From positions 248,001-312,000 of the forward strand of contig JAAHFU020000003.1 in the NCBI GenBank assembly GCA_010672825.2: a DNA stretch of 64,000 nt, given 5' to 3'. The stretch comes from Leptolyngbya sp. SIO1E4 (GTDB taxonomy: Bacteria; Cyanobacteriota; Cyanobacteriia; Phormidesmidales; Phormidesmidaceae). This document shows positions 9,080-17,796 of this stretch, one piece after another (positions within the stretch are counted from its first letter, which is position 1; the number at the start of each line of letters is the position of its first letter). The position numbers and the translations under genes are program-made. The notes under the pieces are model-generated. The model searched no databases. It was given only the letters and a program-made list of their open reading frames with translations, and was not told where the DNA came from.

Positions 9080-9988
9080 TCAATTATTAGACTCAAATTC
9101 AGGAAGCGTGCCCAGTTTATTAATGTCTACACTAACCTCCATGCCCAGATAATCATCCGGGTTGCCAGACCAAGACCCCGATAAGGGGATGACCTGGCCA
9201 GGATGACGCGCGATCGCCACCTGAATGAGATCAAAGCCTGCCGTAATGCGATTGGTCGGGTCGTAGCTGCGCCACCCCGCCCCCGGCAGATACACTTGCA
9301 GCCAGGCATGGGTGGCACCAGAACCAGTCATGCCGACCTCGCCGCCATCTAAACTGGCATCGTAAAGGTAACCACTCACAAAGCGACAGGCAAAGCCCAA
9401 TCGCCGCAGGGCCTCAATCATTAACCAGGCATAGTCTCGGCAGGTGCCCGACTGCAGGCGCAGGGTTTCCCCTGGCGCTTGGGTGCCCTCGACGTCCCGC
9501 GACTGATAGCTCAGCGTGTTCCAGAGGCTATCCATCATTCGTTTCAGCACATCAAGGGTGTCGTCTTGATCACCGGCTACAAAGCTTTTGGCCCAGGCCG
9601 CCACGCTGCCATCGGGGTCTTCCGCATGGGGGCGCATGAAAACCGACAGATCAATCCATTCATCTGGGGTGTACTGTATCGGCACCGCTTTGGCGCGATC
9701 GTCTAACGGGAATTCAGTAATCTTTTTAATGCCAAAATGCTCGCCCCGAAATCGATAGGTGACCGTCAGTTCCTGAGCCGGTTCATGCAAGCCAATAATG
9801 GCCACATTGTTAGAGAGCGTATCCATCATCCATCGAATTTTGGAAGGAACGTTAGTCTCTAGGGTGTAACTCAAAATGCGCCCGCCATAGCCCGTGCTCG
9901 GCAAAAAAATACCTCGATGTTCGCCAAACGTTACCGGATTTTGATACCGGTAAGTGGTGACATGTTTTAGGTCATAAATAACGGTCAT
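9080..9988 (-). CDS. Transglutaminase-like cysteine peptidase family protein
   Basis: The 302-aa protein has the bacterial transglutaminase N-terminal domain (IYDLKHVTTYRYQNPVTFGEH) followed by a transglutaminase core. The catalytic triad is visible: Cys in SGTCRDYAWLMIEALRRLG, His in ATHAWLQVYLPGAGW and Asp in SYDPTN. Such proteins are thought to act as proteases or amidases, often near peptide-ligase or alpha-E genes, neither of which is adjacent. The ATG at 9988 is preferred to 10015 because it starts at the conserved MTVIYDL and avoids overlap with the upstream pseudogene. It lies 7 bases after the phospholipase-D remnant, so the two were probably one operon. Confidence 0.88.
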   Translation of the reverse strand: MTVIYDLKHVTTYRYQNPVTFGEHRGIFLPSTGYGGRILSYTLETNVPSKIRWMMDTLSNNVAIIGLHEPAQELTVTYRFRGEHFGIKKITEFPLDDRAKAVPIQYTPDEWIDLSVFMRPHAEDPDGSVAAWAKSFVAGDQDDTLDVLKRMMDSLWNTLSYQSRDVEGTQAPGETLRLQSGTCRDYAWLMIEALRRLGFACRFVSGYLYDASLDGGEVGMTGSGATHAWLQVYLPGAGWRSYDPTNRITAGFDLIQVAIARHPGQVIPLSGSWSGNPDDYLGMEVSVDINKLGTLPEFESNN

Positions 9989-9995
9989 TGCCCCA

Positions 9996-10543
9996 TTAAT
10001 CTTCAAAGCTGCCAATAAAAAAGTTGCCTATTCGCCCGACCACCCTTTCCTGCCAGGGGCGTTTTTGCCAGGCTGGAGGCTGAATTAACCGACTGTAGTC
10101 AAAGCCTCGTTGAAAAAACTCTTCCACACTTTGAATTAAGTGCTGGGCATTGGTGCAGAGATTGAATTCATCGTTATGAAAAAAGCTACGCGGGTCTAGA
10201 TTAGCGCTGCCTAAACTCACCTACTGATCGTCAATCAGCACAATTTTGGCGTGCATCATACTGGGCTGATATTCATAACTAGCTGCCGGGCTCTGGCAAT
10301 CAGGGCCCGGCGCGCGGTTTGCAGGGCATCAATATCTGACCAGAAGCGAGTAGGGCTGCCGTGGGTGACCAAAGAATCCGACAGGCTGGCCACCGTGGTT
10401 AAAAAGTGGGGTGACCCAGCAGGAACCCCCGTCAGATGGTACTGCTCGGCCCGACGGAAATGACCAGTCAGATACACGCAAGACAGGGAGACTAGCACCA
10501 GCGCTAGCAATCCCCACAGGATGACATACATGGAAAGAATCAT
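9996..10543 (-). pseudogene. Phospholipase D / cardiolipin synthase-like gene, broken
   Basis: The 5' part (10543 to about 10275) encodes a membrane anchor and the start of the first PLD domain, ending FWSDIDALQTARRALIARAR. The 3' part (about 10275 to 9996) encodes YQPSMMHAKIVLIDDQ, a stop, then VSLGSANLDPRSFFHNDEFN, the second HKD motif and C-terminus. The two parts are in different frames, and the first HKD motif and linker (roughly 250 residues by family size) are missing. In addition an amber TAG at 10223-10221 replaces what is normally a Trp codon inside the HKD motif. The gene is therefore inactivated by at least a frame-changing deletion and a nonsense change. Confidence 0.85.
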
Positions 10544-10567
10544 CTGAAAGTGCAGGGTTTATGCCAG

Positions 10568-10675
10568 TTCTCGTTTCTCAAGCGACAGATCAGACCCCGC
10601 CCAGCCTCCCCTTTGCAAGGGGAGGTGCCGCAGGCGGTGGGGTGGCGATGTGTAGTGCTGATTTGGAGAATTGGG
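10568..10675 (+). repeat. Family B repeat, short copy
   Basis: Shares TTCTCGTTTCT, AAGCGAC, GAGGTGCCGCAGGCGGTG and the end TTGGAGAAT with the copy at 49549-49850, but lacks its middle part. Confidence 0.7.
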
Positions 10676-10680
10676 ATTAG

Positions 10681-10743
10681 AGATCCCCGGTTTCTCTTGC
10701 ACAGCTCAAAACATCTTGGACTGCGCCAAGAAACCGGGGATCT
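10681..10743. repeat. Long hairpin repeat
   Basis: AGATCCCCGGTTTCT and AGAAACCGGGGATCT form a perfect 15-bp stem around 33 nt. A diverged left half with the same loop bases (CTTGGA core) recurs at 31800-31845, within the open frame upstream of the AAA-WD40 gene. Confidence 0.7.
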
Positions 10744-10796
10744 GGCTGCCTTTTCTACCCTTTGAAGTGTCAATGGAGATGACAGGGGCGATCGCC

Positions 10797-11054
10797 CTAA
10801 AGGTCTCCAGGGCTATCAGGCGCTACCTCCATACCGTCTTTGACAGACCATGCCTGCTGCTCTTGGGAAATCAGCTCAGAGAGATCATCGATCGCAATTC
10901 CCATGTCAGTGCAGGCTGATTTCAGGGCTGTCTGAAACGCCTCAACATCATCACCATAGCCGCACTGTCTGGCGGCGATCGCAGGCCCGCTCTTAGCATT
11001 GGCCTTGGCACAATCAACCAGAACCACTCCAGTCAGGGGGGAAGAGGCAGCCAT
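10797..11054 (-). CDS. Small hypothetical protein
   Basis: The 85-aa product starts MAASSPLTGVVLVDCAKANA and continues with a central CGYGDDVEAFQTAL and an acidic C-terminus. An AGGAAA ribosome site stands before the ATG. The Cys spacing and VLVDCAKANAKSG recall small conserved cyanobacterial proteins of unknown role, but I cannot name a family. No signal peptide or membrane segment is visible. It is divergent from dps, so the two may share a regulatory spacer. Confidence 0.6.
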   Translation of the reverse strand: MAASSPLTGVVLVDCAKANAKSGPAIAARQCGYGDDVEAFQTALKSACTDMGIAIDDLSELISQEQQAWSVKDGMEVAPDSPGDL

Positions 11055-11266
11055 AAGATTTTTCCTAAAATTCGATTAACTATCTATTCTCAAAAGGTAC
11101 CAGCATCCTTGACCCAGCAAATCTAACCCGAGAGAGATTTCCCCCTGTTGAATCAACCAAAAGAGAGGAATCTCTCAACACTGATTTCTGACGACAGGCA
11201 GATGAAAATTCCGCCCCATCAACGTTCAATAGACAGTGTTGACAACGAGTAATTCAAAAATTGTCT

Positions 11267-11800
11267 ATGGCAATCAACATTGGTTTATCCGACGAGCAAC
11301 GTCAGGGCGTTGTAAACATTCTCAACAAAGCTTTAGCCGACGCCTATCTGTTGCTCATTAAAACGAAGAAGTATCACTGGGATGTGGTTGGCCCCCAGTT
11401 TCGGACGCTTCATACGCTTTGGGAAGAGCACTATGAAGCCCTCACCGAAAACATCGATGCCTATGCTGAGCGAGTACGTATGTTGGGTGGCTATCCCCTC
11501 GGCACCGCAGAGGGATTCCTTAAGCAGGCATCCTTGCGAGAGCATCCAGGCGATCTGCCCAGCGCGAAGGAAATGGTGAGCCGCCTGGTGACCGATCACG
11601 AACAGGTGATTCGGAATCTGCGAGAAGCGATCGATCAAACAGCTGAGCAGTTTCACGATGAGGGGACGTCAGACTTTTTGACCGGGCTGATGGAGCAGCA
11701 CGAAGAGATGGCTTGGATGCTGCGCTCTTTCATTGAAGGTGAATCGTTAGAGCCCAGCGGTGAGCGTCATGACGCGCTTAGGACGCCAGCTGGTGCCTGA
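11267..11800 (+). CDS. dps: Dps family ferritin-like DNA-protection protein
   Basis: Dps dodecamers oxidise and store iron and protect DNA from peroxide. The 177-aa product carries the inter-subunit ferroxidase residues in canonical spacing: H37 (KKYHWDV), H49, D64 and E68. The motif HWDVVGPQFRTLHTLWEEHYEALTENIDAYAERVRMLGG is typical. The start is ATG 11267 (MAINIGLSDEQR); a TTG six bases upstream is in frame but not needed. The length slightly exceeds E. coli Dps through a short C-terminal tail. It is the first gene of a stress-related stretch with sigma factor, hsp20 and dnaK, though each is separately spaced. Confidence 0.95.
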   Translation: MAINIGLSDEQRQGVVNILNKALADAYLLLIKTKKYHWDVVGPQFRTLHTLWEEHYEALTENIDAYAERVRMLGGYPLGTAEGFLKQASLREHPGDLPSAKEMVSRLVTDHEQVIRNLREAIDQTAEQFHDEGTSDFLTGLMEQHEEMAWMLRSFIEGESLEPSGERHDALRTPAGA

Positions 11801-11811
11801 TGAAAGAATGG

Positions 11812-11871
11812 GCTTGTTCAGGTGGGGTCGGAGCATCTGGGGTCTAGGGTTTAGGGTCTGGGGTCTGGGGG
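11812..11871 (-). repeat. Family C fragment, G-rich core
   Basis: Starts with a GGGCTTGTTCAGGTGGGG end similar to the C terminus, then GGTCTAGGGTTTAGGGTCTGGGG units. It is interrupted at 11872 by element A; the same 12 bases GGGGTCTGGGGG stand on both sides of A (11860-11871 and 12182-12193). Confidence 0.6.
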
Positions 11872-12181
11872 TAGGGCTGATTCATTCAACAGCGAAAAAT
11901 ACTCTCAATATCTGCTGAGGCGACTAACCTCTGCCAAGCTTCCCATGACTCAACCAATCGTCAGCTGGAACCAACCGTTCCATCCACCTCGCTGCCCCCT
12001 CCTTTCCGCGAGGTCCAGGACGGCGGAACGTCCTGGTTGACGGGGTCTGGGGGTAGCGAAATACCCCCAGTCACCCTCACAACGCGTCACCGGAATCGCC
12101 GTCTTACCGCCCTACCGAAGCCGTTATCTATCTCTCTAAGCGGTGTCAATACAATTTCCTTTTGCTAGAGACTCATCCCTA
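11872..12181 (+). mobile_element. Element A copy 1 (310-bp MITE-like element)
   Basis: 310 bp begin TAGGGCTGATTC and end GACTCATCCCTA, imperfect terminal inverted repeats. It contains two internal hairpins (CCAGGACG/CGTCCTGG and CTGGGGGTA/TACCCCCAG) and no long reading frame. It matches, in inverted orientation and with only a few mismatches by eye, 15023-15332. A 12-bp direct repeat borders it. Confidence 0.75.
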
Positions 12182-12386
12182 GGGGTCTGGGGGCAAGTGA
12201 AATGTCCCCAGACGTAGGATCTCCCTTTCATCCGAATGTCTGTCTTATGCGCTTCACCTGAATGATGATCAAAGAATCATCACCAGGGTTGAGGCAGCGC
12301 TACGGTCTTTTCTCGCCCTGGCAAGCCAACCCTACAGCATTTCCTTTCTAGGTGAGGTACAGCTTATTTCCTGAGATCATGGGTTC

Positions 12387-12482
12387 TACAGCGATATGCA
12401 GGCTAATCAAGCACACCCTAGACCCTAAACCCTAGACCCTATCCTGACCCAGATGTACTGGACTCAACTGAACAAGGCTATA
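12387..12482 (+). repeat. Family C element, 96 bp
   Basis: Starts TACAGC and ends GCTATA, with the core CCCTAGACCCTAAACCCTAG and the conserved block ATGTACTGGACTCAACTGAA. Same length as the copies at 24038, 31849, 53604 and 62959. Confidence 0.8.
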
Positions 12483-12682
12483 GGTAGATCTGTGTACCTC
12501 ACTGGATTCAGAAACGCTGTATCCAGACTTGGCAACGCGAAGAGGGTCTCTAACCGGTTGACTTCATGACGCGCAGATAAAGAGTCTCGAATTCTAAAAT
12601 CATCCAAGAGACTGATGTGTAAACCTAGAGATTAAGTGGATCCTATATAGAATACCTGGCAACCCAATAAGAGGACGGCTCT

Positions 12683-13639
12683 ATGCGAAACACTAAATCT
12701 TCTGACGCTGTGCGCTCCTACTTGAAGTCCATTGGCCGGGTTCCTCTTCTAACCCACGAAGAAGAAATTATCTACGGCAATCAGGTGAAGGCCATGATGC
12801 CGTTTCAGACGGTTCGAGAAGATCTGATCGAAGATGTAGGCCATGAGCCTCCGTTAGACCTGTGGGCTGAACGGGCCGGTACCACGATGGACAACCTGAA
12901 GACAACTGTCCGCACGGGTGAACGAGCCAAGCAAAAGATGATCGAGGCCAATTTACGCTTGGTCGTTTCAGTGGCCAAAAAGTATACCCAGCGCGACCTT
13001 GACCTGCTAGACCTGATTCAGGAAGGATCCATTGGGCTGAATCGAGCTGTGGAAAAGTTTGACCCTGCGAAAGGCTATCGGTTTAGCACCTACGCCTACT
13101 GGTGGATTCGGCAGGCCATGACCCGAGCGATCGCAGAAAAGAGTCGGGTGGTGCGTCTTCCCATACACGTGACAGAAACCCTCAACAAAATTAAAAAAGC
13201 GCAGCGTGAACTGACCCAGCGCCTGGGTCATTCGGCCTCTGTTGAAGACATCGCAGCACATTTAGATCTGCCCTCTGAGCGCGTGCGCGACTGCCTGAGC
13301 TATGGTCGTAAACCCCTGTCCTTAGAAATTCGCGTGGGCGACAACAACGATACGGAGCTGGCAGACTTGCTAGAGTCTGAGGACGAATCCCCTGAAGATT
13401 TTGTCACCCAAGGCTCACTCCGCTCTGACCTGCAAACTCTGATGGAGGCCCTCACACCTCAGCAGCGAGAGATTTTATCGTTACGATTTGGCCTCCGCGA
13501 CGGCAACCCCCTCTCCCTCTCTAAAGTCGGCAAGCGCTTAAACATCAGCCGCGAGCGGGTTCGGCAGCTGCAACAGCAAGCGGTCAACAAATTGAGGCAG
13601 CACCGCAGTAAATTACGAGAATATTTGGTCGCTGGATAA
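12683..13639 (+). CDS. Group 2 sigma-70 factor (SigB/SigD-like)
   Basis: This 318-aa non-essential-type sigma factor lacks the long acidic region 1.1 of the primary factor. Region 1.2 is SDAVRSYLKSIGRVPLLTHEEE. Region 2 contains NLRLVVSVAKKY, DLIQEGSIGLNRAVEKFDP and the -10-reading YRFSTYAYWWIRQAMTRAI. Region 3 is HVTETLNKIKKAQREL. Region 4 has LTPQQREILSLRFGL and the helix-turn-helix SKVGKRLNISRERVRQLQQQA. Cyanobacterial group 2 factors steer responses to heat, salt, dark and nitrogen. Position near hsp20 and dnaK fits a stress role, but the exact orthologue cannot be assigned from the sequence. AAGAGGA precedes the ATG. Confidence 0.93.
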   Translation: MRNTKSSDAVRSYLKSIGRVPLLTHEEEIIYGNQVKAMMPFQTVREDLIEDVGHEPPLDLWAERAGTTMDNLKTTVRTGERAKQKMIEANLRLVVSVAKKYTQRDLDLLDLIQEGSIGLNRAVEKFDPAKGYRFSTYAYWWIRQAMTRAIAEKSRVVRLPIHVTETLNKIKKAQRELTQRLGHSASVEDIAAHLDLPSERVRDCLSYGRKPLSLEIRVGDNNDTELADLLESEDESPEDFVTQGSLRSDLQTLMEALTPQQREILSLRFGLRDGNPLSLSKVGKRLNISRERVRQLQQQAVNKLRQHRSKLREYLVAG

Positions 13640-13835
13640 CGGGCACGAGACAAATCGTGTTGACTATCCGAAAACGCCAAGAGATCGCGGAGAGGGTGCG
13701 ATCGCTGGGCGTAAAGTTAGTAATGCCTACGCACTGATTCGCAGCCGCATCATCGCCTACGTTGAAGTCCTGCCTCAACAATCACCGCACCGTTGACACC
13801 AGCATTCTCAGCAATGGGGCTGAGGGGCAGTGCAA

Positions 13836-13944
13836 TATATCGGTTTGCATTCGGATAAAGTAAACCCCTAAACCCAAACCCTAGACCCCAGACCCTAGAC
13901 CCGATCTTGCGAGACGTACTGGACTCATCTGAACAGCGCTCTAT
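13836..13944 (+). repeat. Family C element, diverged and longer
   Basis: Starts TATATCGGTTTGCATTCGG, has an expanded CCCTAAACCCAAACCCTAGA core and ends GTACTGGACTCATCTGAACA then GCGCTCTAT. It lies in the 623-base spacer between the sigma factor and hsp20, which holds no other gene. Confidence 0.65.
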
Positions 13945-14229
13945 TCCCCACCCATCTTTTCCCACCCATTTTCTTACCCAAAATCAAACGCGCCTGATGT
14001 TTATCATGTTCGGCAAAGCCGACCGAAAATTCCGATAAACCCCACTTCAAGGTTTTGGATAGGCGATTTAAATTAACAGTGTAAGCGTTAACAAGATGCT
14101 TACCCGGAAATTGCTCAATACGTTCCTCTTAGAGTTTCTTCTCAGAGGAAATTGGGCAAAGCTCCAAACTGAAGAAGTCTGGGGTAGAGGTGTCTAGATC
14201 TCATCACCCCAAACTAAACATTGAGCCCA

Positions 14230-14262
14230 CTCAATTGATTTTGTTTTAAGGAGATTAGAGTT
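14230..14262 (+). promoter_or_regulatory. Possible RNA thermometer in hsp20 leader
   Basis: CTCAATT (14230-14236) can pair with GATTAGAG (14253-14260) with one bulge, closing an AT-rich loop that contains the AAGGAG ribosome site (14248-14253). In Synechocystis hsp17 a short leader hairpin masks the ribosome site in a heat-dependent way. The fold here is judged by eye only. Confidence 0.3.
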
Positions 14263-14706
14263 ATGACACTTGTTCGTTGGCAGCCTTTTCGGGAAATGCA
14301 AGACGTGCAGCGAGAGATGAACCGCTTGTTTGAAGATATGCTGACCCCCTCCGATCGCGGTGATGGGTTTAACGTTGCTTTCTCACCCGCAGCGGAAATC
14401 GAAGAAACCGAAGATGCCTATCAATTAAGGCTTGAAGTTCCTGGAATGGAACCGAATGATATCAGCATCGAAGTGACCGCTGAGGCGGTTTCTATCAAAG
14501 GTGAACGGAAAACTGAAACCCGAGAAGAACAGGCAGGGGTAACCCGTACCGAGTTCCGTTATGGCCAGTTTCAGCGTGTGATTCCGTTACCGGGTCGGAT
14601 CAAAAATCAGGACGTTTCTGCGAACTACAAAAACGGTATTCTTCATCTTGAGTTGCCTAAAGCCGAAGAGGAGAAGAACCGAGTTGTTAAGGTCAATATC
14701 AGCTAA
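14263..14706 (+). CDS. hspA: Hsp20/alpha-crystallin small heat-shock protein
   Basis: This ATP-independent chaperone holds unfolding proteins and stabilises membranes and phycobilisomes in cyanobacteria. The 147-aa protein has a short N-terminal arm with WQPFREMQDVQREMNRLFED. An alpha-crystallin domain follows (about 40-140) with LRLEVPGMEPNDISIEVTAEAVSIKGER, FRYGQFQRVIPLPGRI and AxYKNGILHLELPK, and it ends in a short VKVNIS tail. Length is normal for HspA. An AAGGAG ribosome site lies 9 bases upstream, and a strong terminator makes it a single-gene unit. No CIRCE (TTAGCACTC) operator was found upstream. Confidence 0.93.
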   Translation: MTLVRWQPFREMQDVQREMNRLFEDMLTPSDRGDGFNVAFSPAAEIEETEDAYQLRLEVPGMEPNDISIEVTAEAVSIKGERKTETREEQAGVTRTEFRYGQFQRVIPLPGRIKNQDVSANYKNGILHLELPKAEEEKNRVVKVNIS

Positions 14707-14720
14707 TTGACCTGAGTCAT

Positions 14721-14765
14721 GCGAGTTCAGAGTTCTCTCTTTATCAAGGCTCTGAACTCGCTTTT
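14721..14765 (+). terminator. hsp20 terminator
   Basis: A perfect 12-bp stem GCGAGTTCAGAG/CTCTGAACTCGC around 17 nt, followed by TTTT, starts 14 bases after the stop. Confidence 0.85.
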
Positions 14766-14837
14766 AGTTCCTTCAATTTGGTTGGTGGCAAAGGACTCAG
14801 CTTTTTTGAGCGGAATGAGGCGCATTCTGGTTGTGAG

Positions 14838-14885
14838 AGGGTTTGGGGTCTAGGGTTTGGGGTTTGGGGTTTAGGGTCTAAGATT
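14838..14885 (-). repeat. Family C G-rich core fragment
   Basis: GGGTTTGGGGTCTAGGGTTT and further TTTGGGG/TTTAGGG units without the conserved ends of the 96-bp element. Confidence 0.55.
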
Positions 14886-14944
14886 TACAGGGCATCAGCG
14901 TGAGAAACGCTGTGATACTGATTCTCTAAAGCAGCGCTACCTGT

Positions 14945-15430
14945 CCGCCCTTTGGCAAGCTACTGCTTATCCATAAGTTCTTGTCTGATCCAGAAGCGTG
15001 CTGGTAACCCCCTCTAACTCCTTAGGGATGAGTCTCTAGCAAAAGGAAATTGTATTGACACTGCTTAGAGAGATAGATAACGGCTTCGGTAGGGCGGTAA
15101 GACGGCAATTCCGGTGACGCGTTGTGAGGTTGACTGGGGGTATTTCGCTACCCCCAGACCCCGTCAACCAGGACGTTCCGCCGTCCTGGACCTCGCGGAA
15201 AGGAGGGGGCAGCGAGGTGGATGGAACGGTTGGTTCCAGCTGACGATTGGTTGAGTCATGGGAAGTTCGGCAAAGGTTAGTCGCCTCAGCAGATATTGAG
15301 AGTATTTTTCGCTGTTGAATGAATCAGCCCTACCTCTAACTCCCCCTTAGTAAAGGGGAGAACGGGATTTCCTTCCTTGAGAAGGTGGGATTAAGGGAGG
15401 TGATGCAGCATTGAGGTTTATCCAGATGAA
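14945..15430 (+). repeat. Family B copy split by element A
   Basis: Left part 14945-15021 (TTTGGCAAGCTACTGCTTAT, CCAGAAGCGTGCTGG) and right part 15344-15430 (GGGGAGAACGGGATTTCC, GGGAGGTGATGCAGCATTGA) match, in order, the uninterrupted copy at 49549-49850. Element A and an 11-bp duplication (CCTCTAACTCC, 15011-15021 and 15333-15343) sit between them. Confidence 0.75.
15023..15332 (-). mobile_element. Element A copy 2 (310-bp MITE-like element)
   Basis: The reverse orientation of 11872-12181, same length, with ends TAGGGATGAGTC and GATTCAGCCCTA-type. It is bordered by an exact 11-bp direct repeat CCTCTAACTCC that looks like a target-site duplication, and it interrupts a family B repeat. No transposase is encoded, so movement would need one in trans. 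Confidence 0.8.
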
Positions 15431-15595
15431 ACCCGCTTGCTTCAACACCTATCTAAGGTGAAGCATTCATTTCGAGAAACCTACTTGGAATCGGTTTTCA
15501 GGCATATTGCTAGTGCCCGCATACCTACGGTCTTGCAAACATTTCAAAAGTTTAAGCAATCACAATTTGGACAGTTTTATTAAGGAGACCAAGTA

Positions 15596-17491
15596 ATGGC
15601 AAAAGTAGTTGGAATTGACTTAGGAACCACAAATTCTTGTATTGCCGTGATGGAGGGGGGGCAATCGGTTGTGATTGCCAATGCTGAGGGCACTCGCACC
15701 ACCCCTTCGGTTGTTGCCTATGCCAAGAATGGCGATCGCCTGGTGGGGCAAATTGCTAAGCGTCAAGCGGTAATGAACCCCGAAAATACCTTCTACTCGG
15801 TCAAGCGCTTCATTGGTCGCAAATACGGTGAAGTGAGCAACGAGATGACAGAGGTTTCTTACAAAGTCCTGCGTGACGGCAGCGCCAACGTCAAGCTCAA
15901 TTGTTCAGCGGCAGGCAAGCAGTTTGCGCCGGAAGAAATTTCAGCCCAAGTGCTGCGAAAGTTGGTGGACGATGCCAGCAAATATCTGGGTGAACCGATT
16001 AAGCAGGCCGTGATTACAGTACCGGCTTACTTCAACGACTCGCAGCGGCAGGCAACCAAAGACGCAGGCAAGGTTGCGGGGCTGGAAGTTCTGCGGATCA
16101 TCAACGAACCGACGGCAGCCTCCCTCGCCTATGGCTTAGACAAAAAGACGAACGAAACCATTCTGGTCTTTGACTTGGGCGGCGGTACGTTTGATGTGTC
16201 TGTGCTAGAAGTGGGCGACGGCGTCGTTGAGGTGCTGTCCACCAGTGGCGACACCCACCTGGGGGGCGACGACTTTGACAAAAAAATTGTGGACTGGTTG
16301 GCCGATGAGTTTAAGCGCAACGAAGGCATCGACTTGCGTCAGGATAAGCAAGCCCTGCAGCGGCTGACAGAGGCGGCAGAGAAAGCCAAGATTGAGCTAT
16401 CCGGTGCAACGCAGACAGACATTAACCTGCCCTTCATTACCGCAACCCAGGAGGGGCCAAAGCATCTGGATACGACGTTGACCCGAGCCCAGTTTGAGCA
16501 GATGTGCTCCGACTTGCTGGATCGCTGTCAAACGCCCGTTGAGCAAGCACTCAAAGATGCCAAGCTGAGCGCTGGCAACATTGATGAAGTGGTGCTGGTC
16601 GGGGGATCCACTCGCATCCCAGCCGTGCAAGAACTGGTACGTCGCACCATCGGTAAAGACCCCTGTCAGGGGGTTAACCCAGATGAGGTGGTGGCGGTGG
16701 GTGCCGCGATTCAAGGGGGGGTGCTCGCAGGGGATGTCAAAGACATTTTGCTGCTAGATGTGACGCCCCTGTCCTTAGGGGTTGAAACCTTAGGCGGCGT
16801 TGCCACCAAGCTGATCCCACGAAATACCACGATTCCTGCCAAGAAGTCCGAAATCTTTTCCACGGCAGCCGATGGCCAGACCAGCGTAGACGTACATGTC
16901 TTACAGGGAGAACGGGAACTGGCCTCTGGCAACAAGAGCCTGGGCAACTTCCGATTGGATGGCATTCCCTCTGCCCCACGGGGCCTGCCTCAAATTGAGG
17001 TGACCTTTGATATCGACGCCAACGGCATCCTGTCCGTTTCAGCGAAGGACAAAGCCTCTGGTAAAGAACAGTCCATTACCATCAGCGGCGCGTCCACCCT
17101 GGATGATAAAGAAGTCGACCGCATGGTAAAAGATGCCGAGGCCAATGCTGAGGCCGATCGCCAGCGCCGGGAACGCATCGACGCCAAGAATACGGCTGAT
17201 TCTGTGGCCTATCAAGCTGAGAAGCAGCTTGCCGACCTGAACGGTCAAGTCCCAGAGGCTGACAAGCAGCGGATGAAGGAATTGGTGGCGAGTCTGCGAG
17301 AGGCGGCTGAAAAAGAAGACGTCGATCGCATGAAGACCCTCACCAACGATGTGCAGCAGGCGCTGATGCAGATTGGCAGTGCTATCTACGGTCAGGCCCA
17401 GGGCAATGCTGCGGCTGGCGCACCGTCTGGTGGTGCATCCAGTGGTGGTAATGATGACGTCATCGATGCTGAATTTGTGGATAGCAAATAG
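15596..17491 (+). CDS. dnaK: Molecular chaperone DnaK (Hsp70)
   Basis: This Hsp70 chaperone of 631 aa has an actin-like ATPase domain: phosphate loop IDLGTTNSC at the start, [28 protein letters not shown], and [12 protein letters not shown]. The interdomain linker [22 protein letters not shown] is intact. The substrate-binding domain and helical lid follow, and the protein ends [14 protein letters not shown]. Length and motifs fit the housekeeping, DnaK2-like cyanobacterial type rather than the divergent DnaK1/3. An AAGGAGA ribosome site precedes the ATG. No grpE or dnaJ is adjacent and no CIRCE was found in the repeat-rich upstream spacer. Confidence 0.96.
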   Translation: MAKVVGIDLGTTNSCIAVMEGGQSVVIANAEGTRTTPSVVAYAKNGDRLVGQIAKRQAVMNPENTFYSVKRFIGRKYGEVSNEMTEVSYKVLRDGSANVKLNCSAAGKQFAPEEISAQVLRKLVDDASKYLGEPIKQAVITVPAYFNDSQRQATKDAGKVAGLEVLRIINEPTAASLAYGLDKKTNETILVFDLGGGTFDVSVLEVGDGVVEVLSTSGDTHLGGDDFDKKIVDWLADEFKRNEGIDLRQDKQALQRLTEAAEKAKIELSGATQTDINLPFITATQEGPKHLDTTLTRAQFEQMCSDLLDRCQTPVEQALKDAKLSAGNIDEVVLVGGSTRIPAVQELVRRTIGKDPCQGVNPDEVVAVGAAIQGGVLAGDVKDILLLDVTPLSLGVETLGGVATKLIPRNTTIPAKKSEIFSTAADGQTSVDVHVLQGERELASGNKSLGNFRLDGIPSAPRGLPQIEVTFDIDANGILSVSAKDKASGKEQSITISGASTLDDKEVDRMVKDAEANAEADRQRRERIDAKNTADSVAYQAEKQLADLNGQVPEADKQRMKELVASLREAAEKEDVDRMKTLTNDVQQALMQIGSAIYGQAQGNAAAGAPSGGASSGGNDDVIDAEFVDSK

Positions 17492-17796
17492 AGGCCATCA
17501 CTGTCCCATTGATTAGGGTTTAATCCAGTCATCCCAAAGGATAATGACGAATGGGGAGATAGGGTGCAAGGCAGAAGGGAGCAGCAGACGGCAGAAAGAA
17601 CCCCGCTGTATGAGGGATGTTCAGATGTCGGCATGACTCACCCTTACTGGCAATAGCAATCTCTTTCACCCCAAAGACTGTTTCAGAACTCGCGGTGCCA
17701 TTTGAGGTACAGCCTGCCATCACCCTGTTTCCCCAGTGTCGATGGCAAGATTCCTCAAATGGCGCTCAGCGTAGAGAAGCGATCCCCTAATCAGTC
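17492..17796. other. Intergenic, no gene seen
   Basis: This 305-base spacer holds a purine-rich GGCAGAAGGGAGCAGCAGAC tract, like others at 19120 and 23810. No hairpin with a T run was seen after dnaK. Confidence 0.45.

Noticed and set aside
14081-14103. GTAAGC/GCTTAC inverted repeat upstream of hsp20 as a CIRCE-like operator
   Set aside because: Sequence and spacing do not match CIRCE (TTAGCACTC-N9-GAGTGCTAA) and only six bases pair.
13640-14262. Telomere-like CCCTAAACCC repeats taken as a linear-replicon end
   Set aside because: They recur throughout the window between ordinary genes as part of a 96-bp element, so they do not mark a chromosome end.
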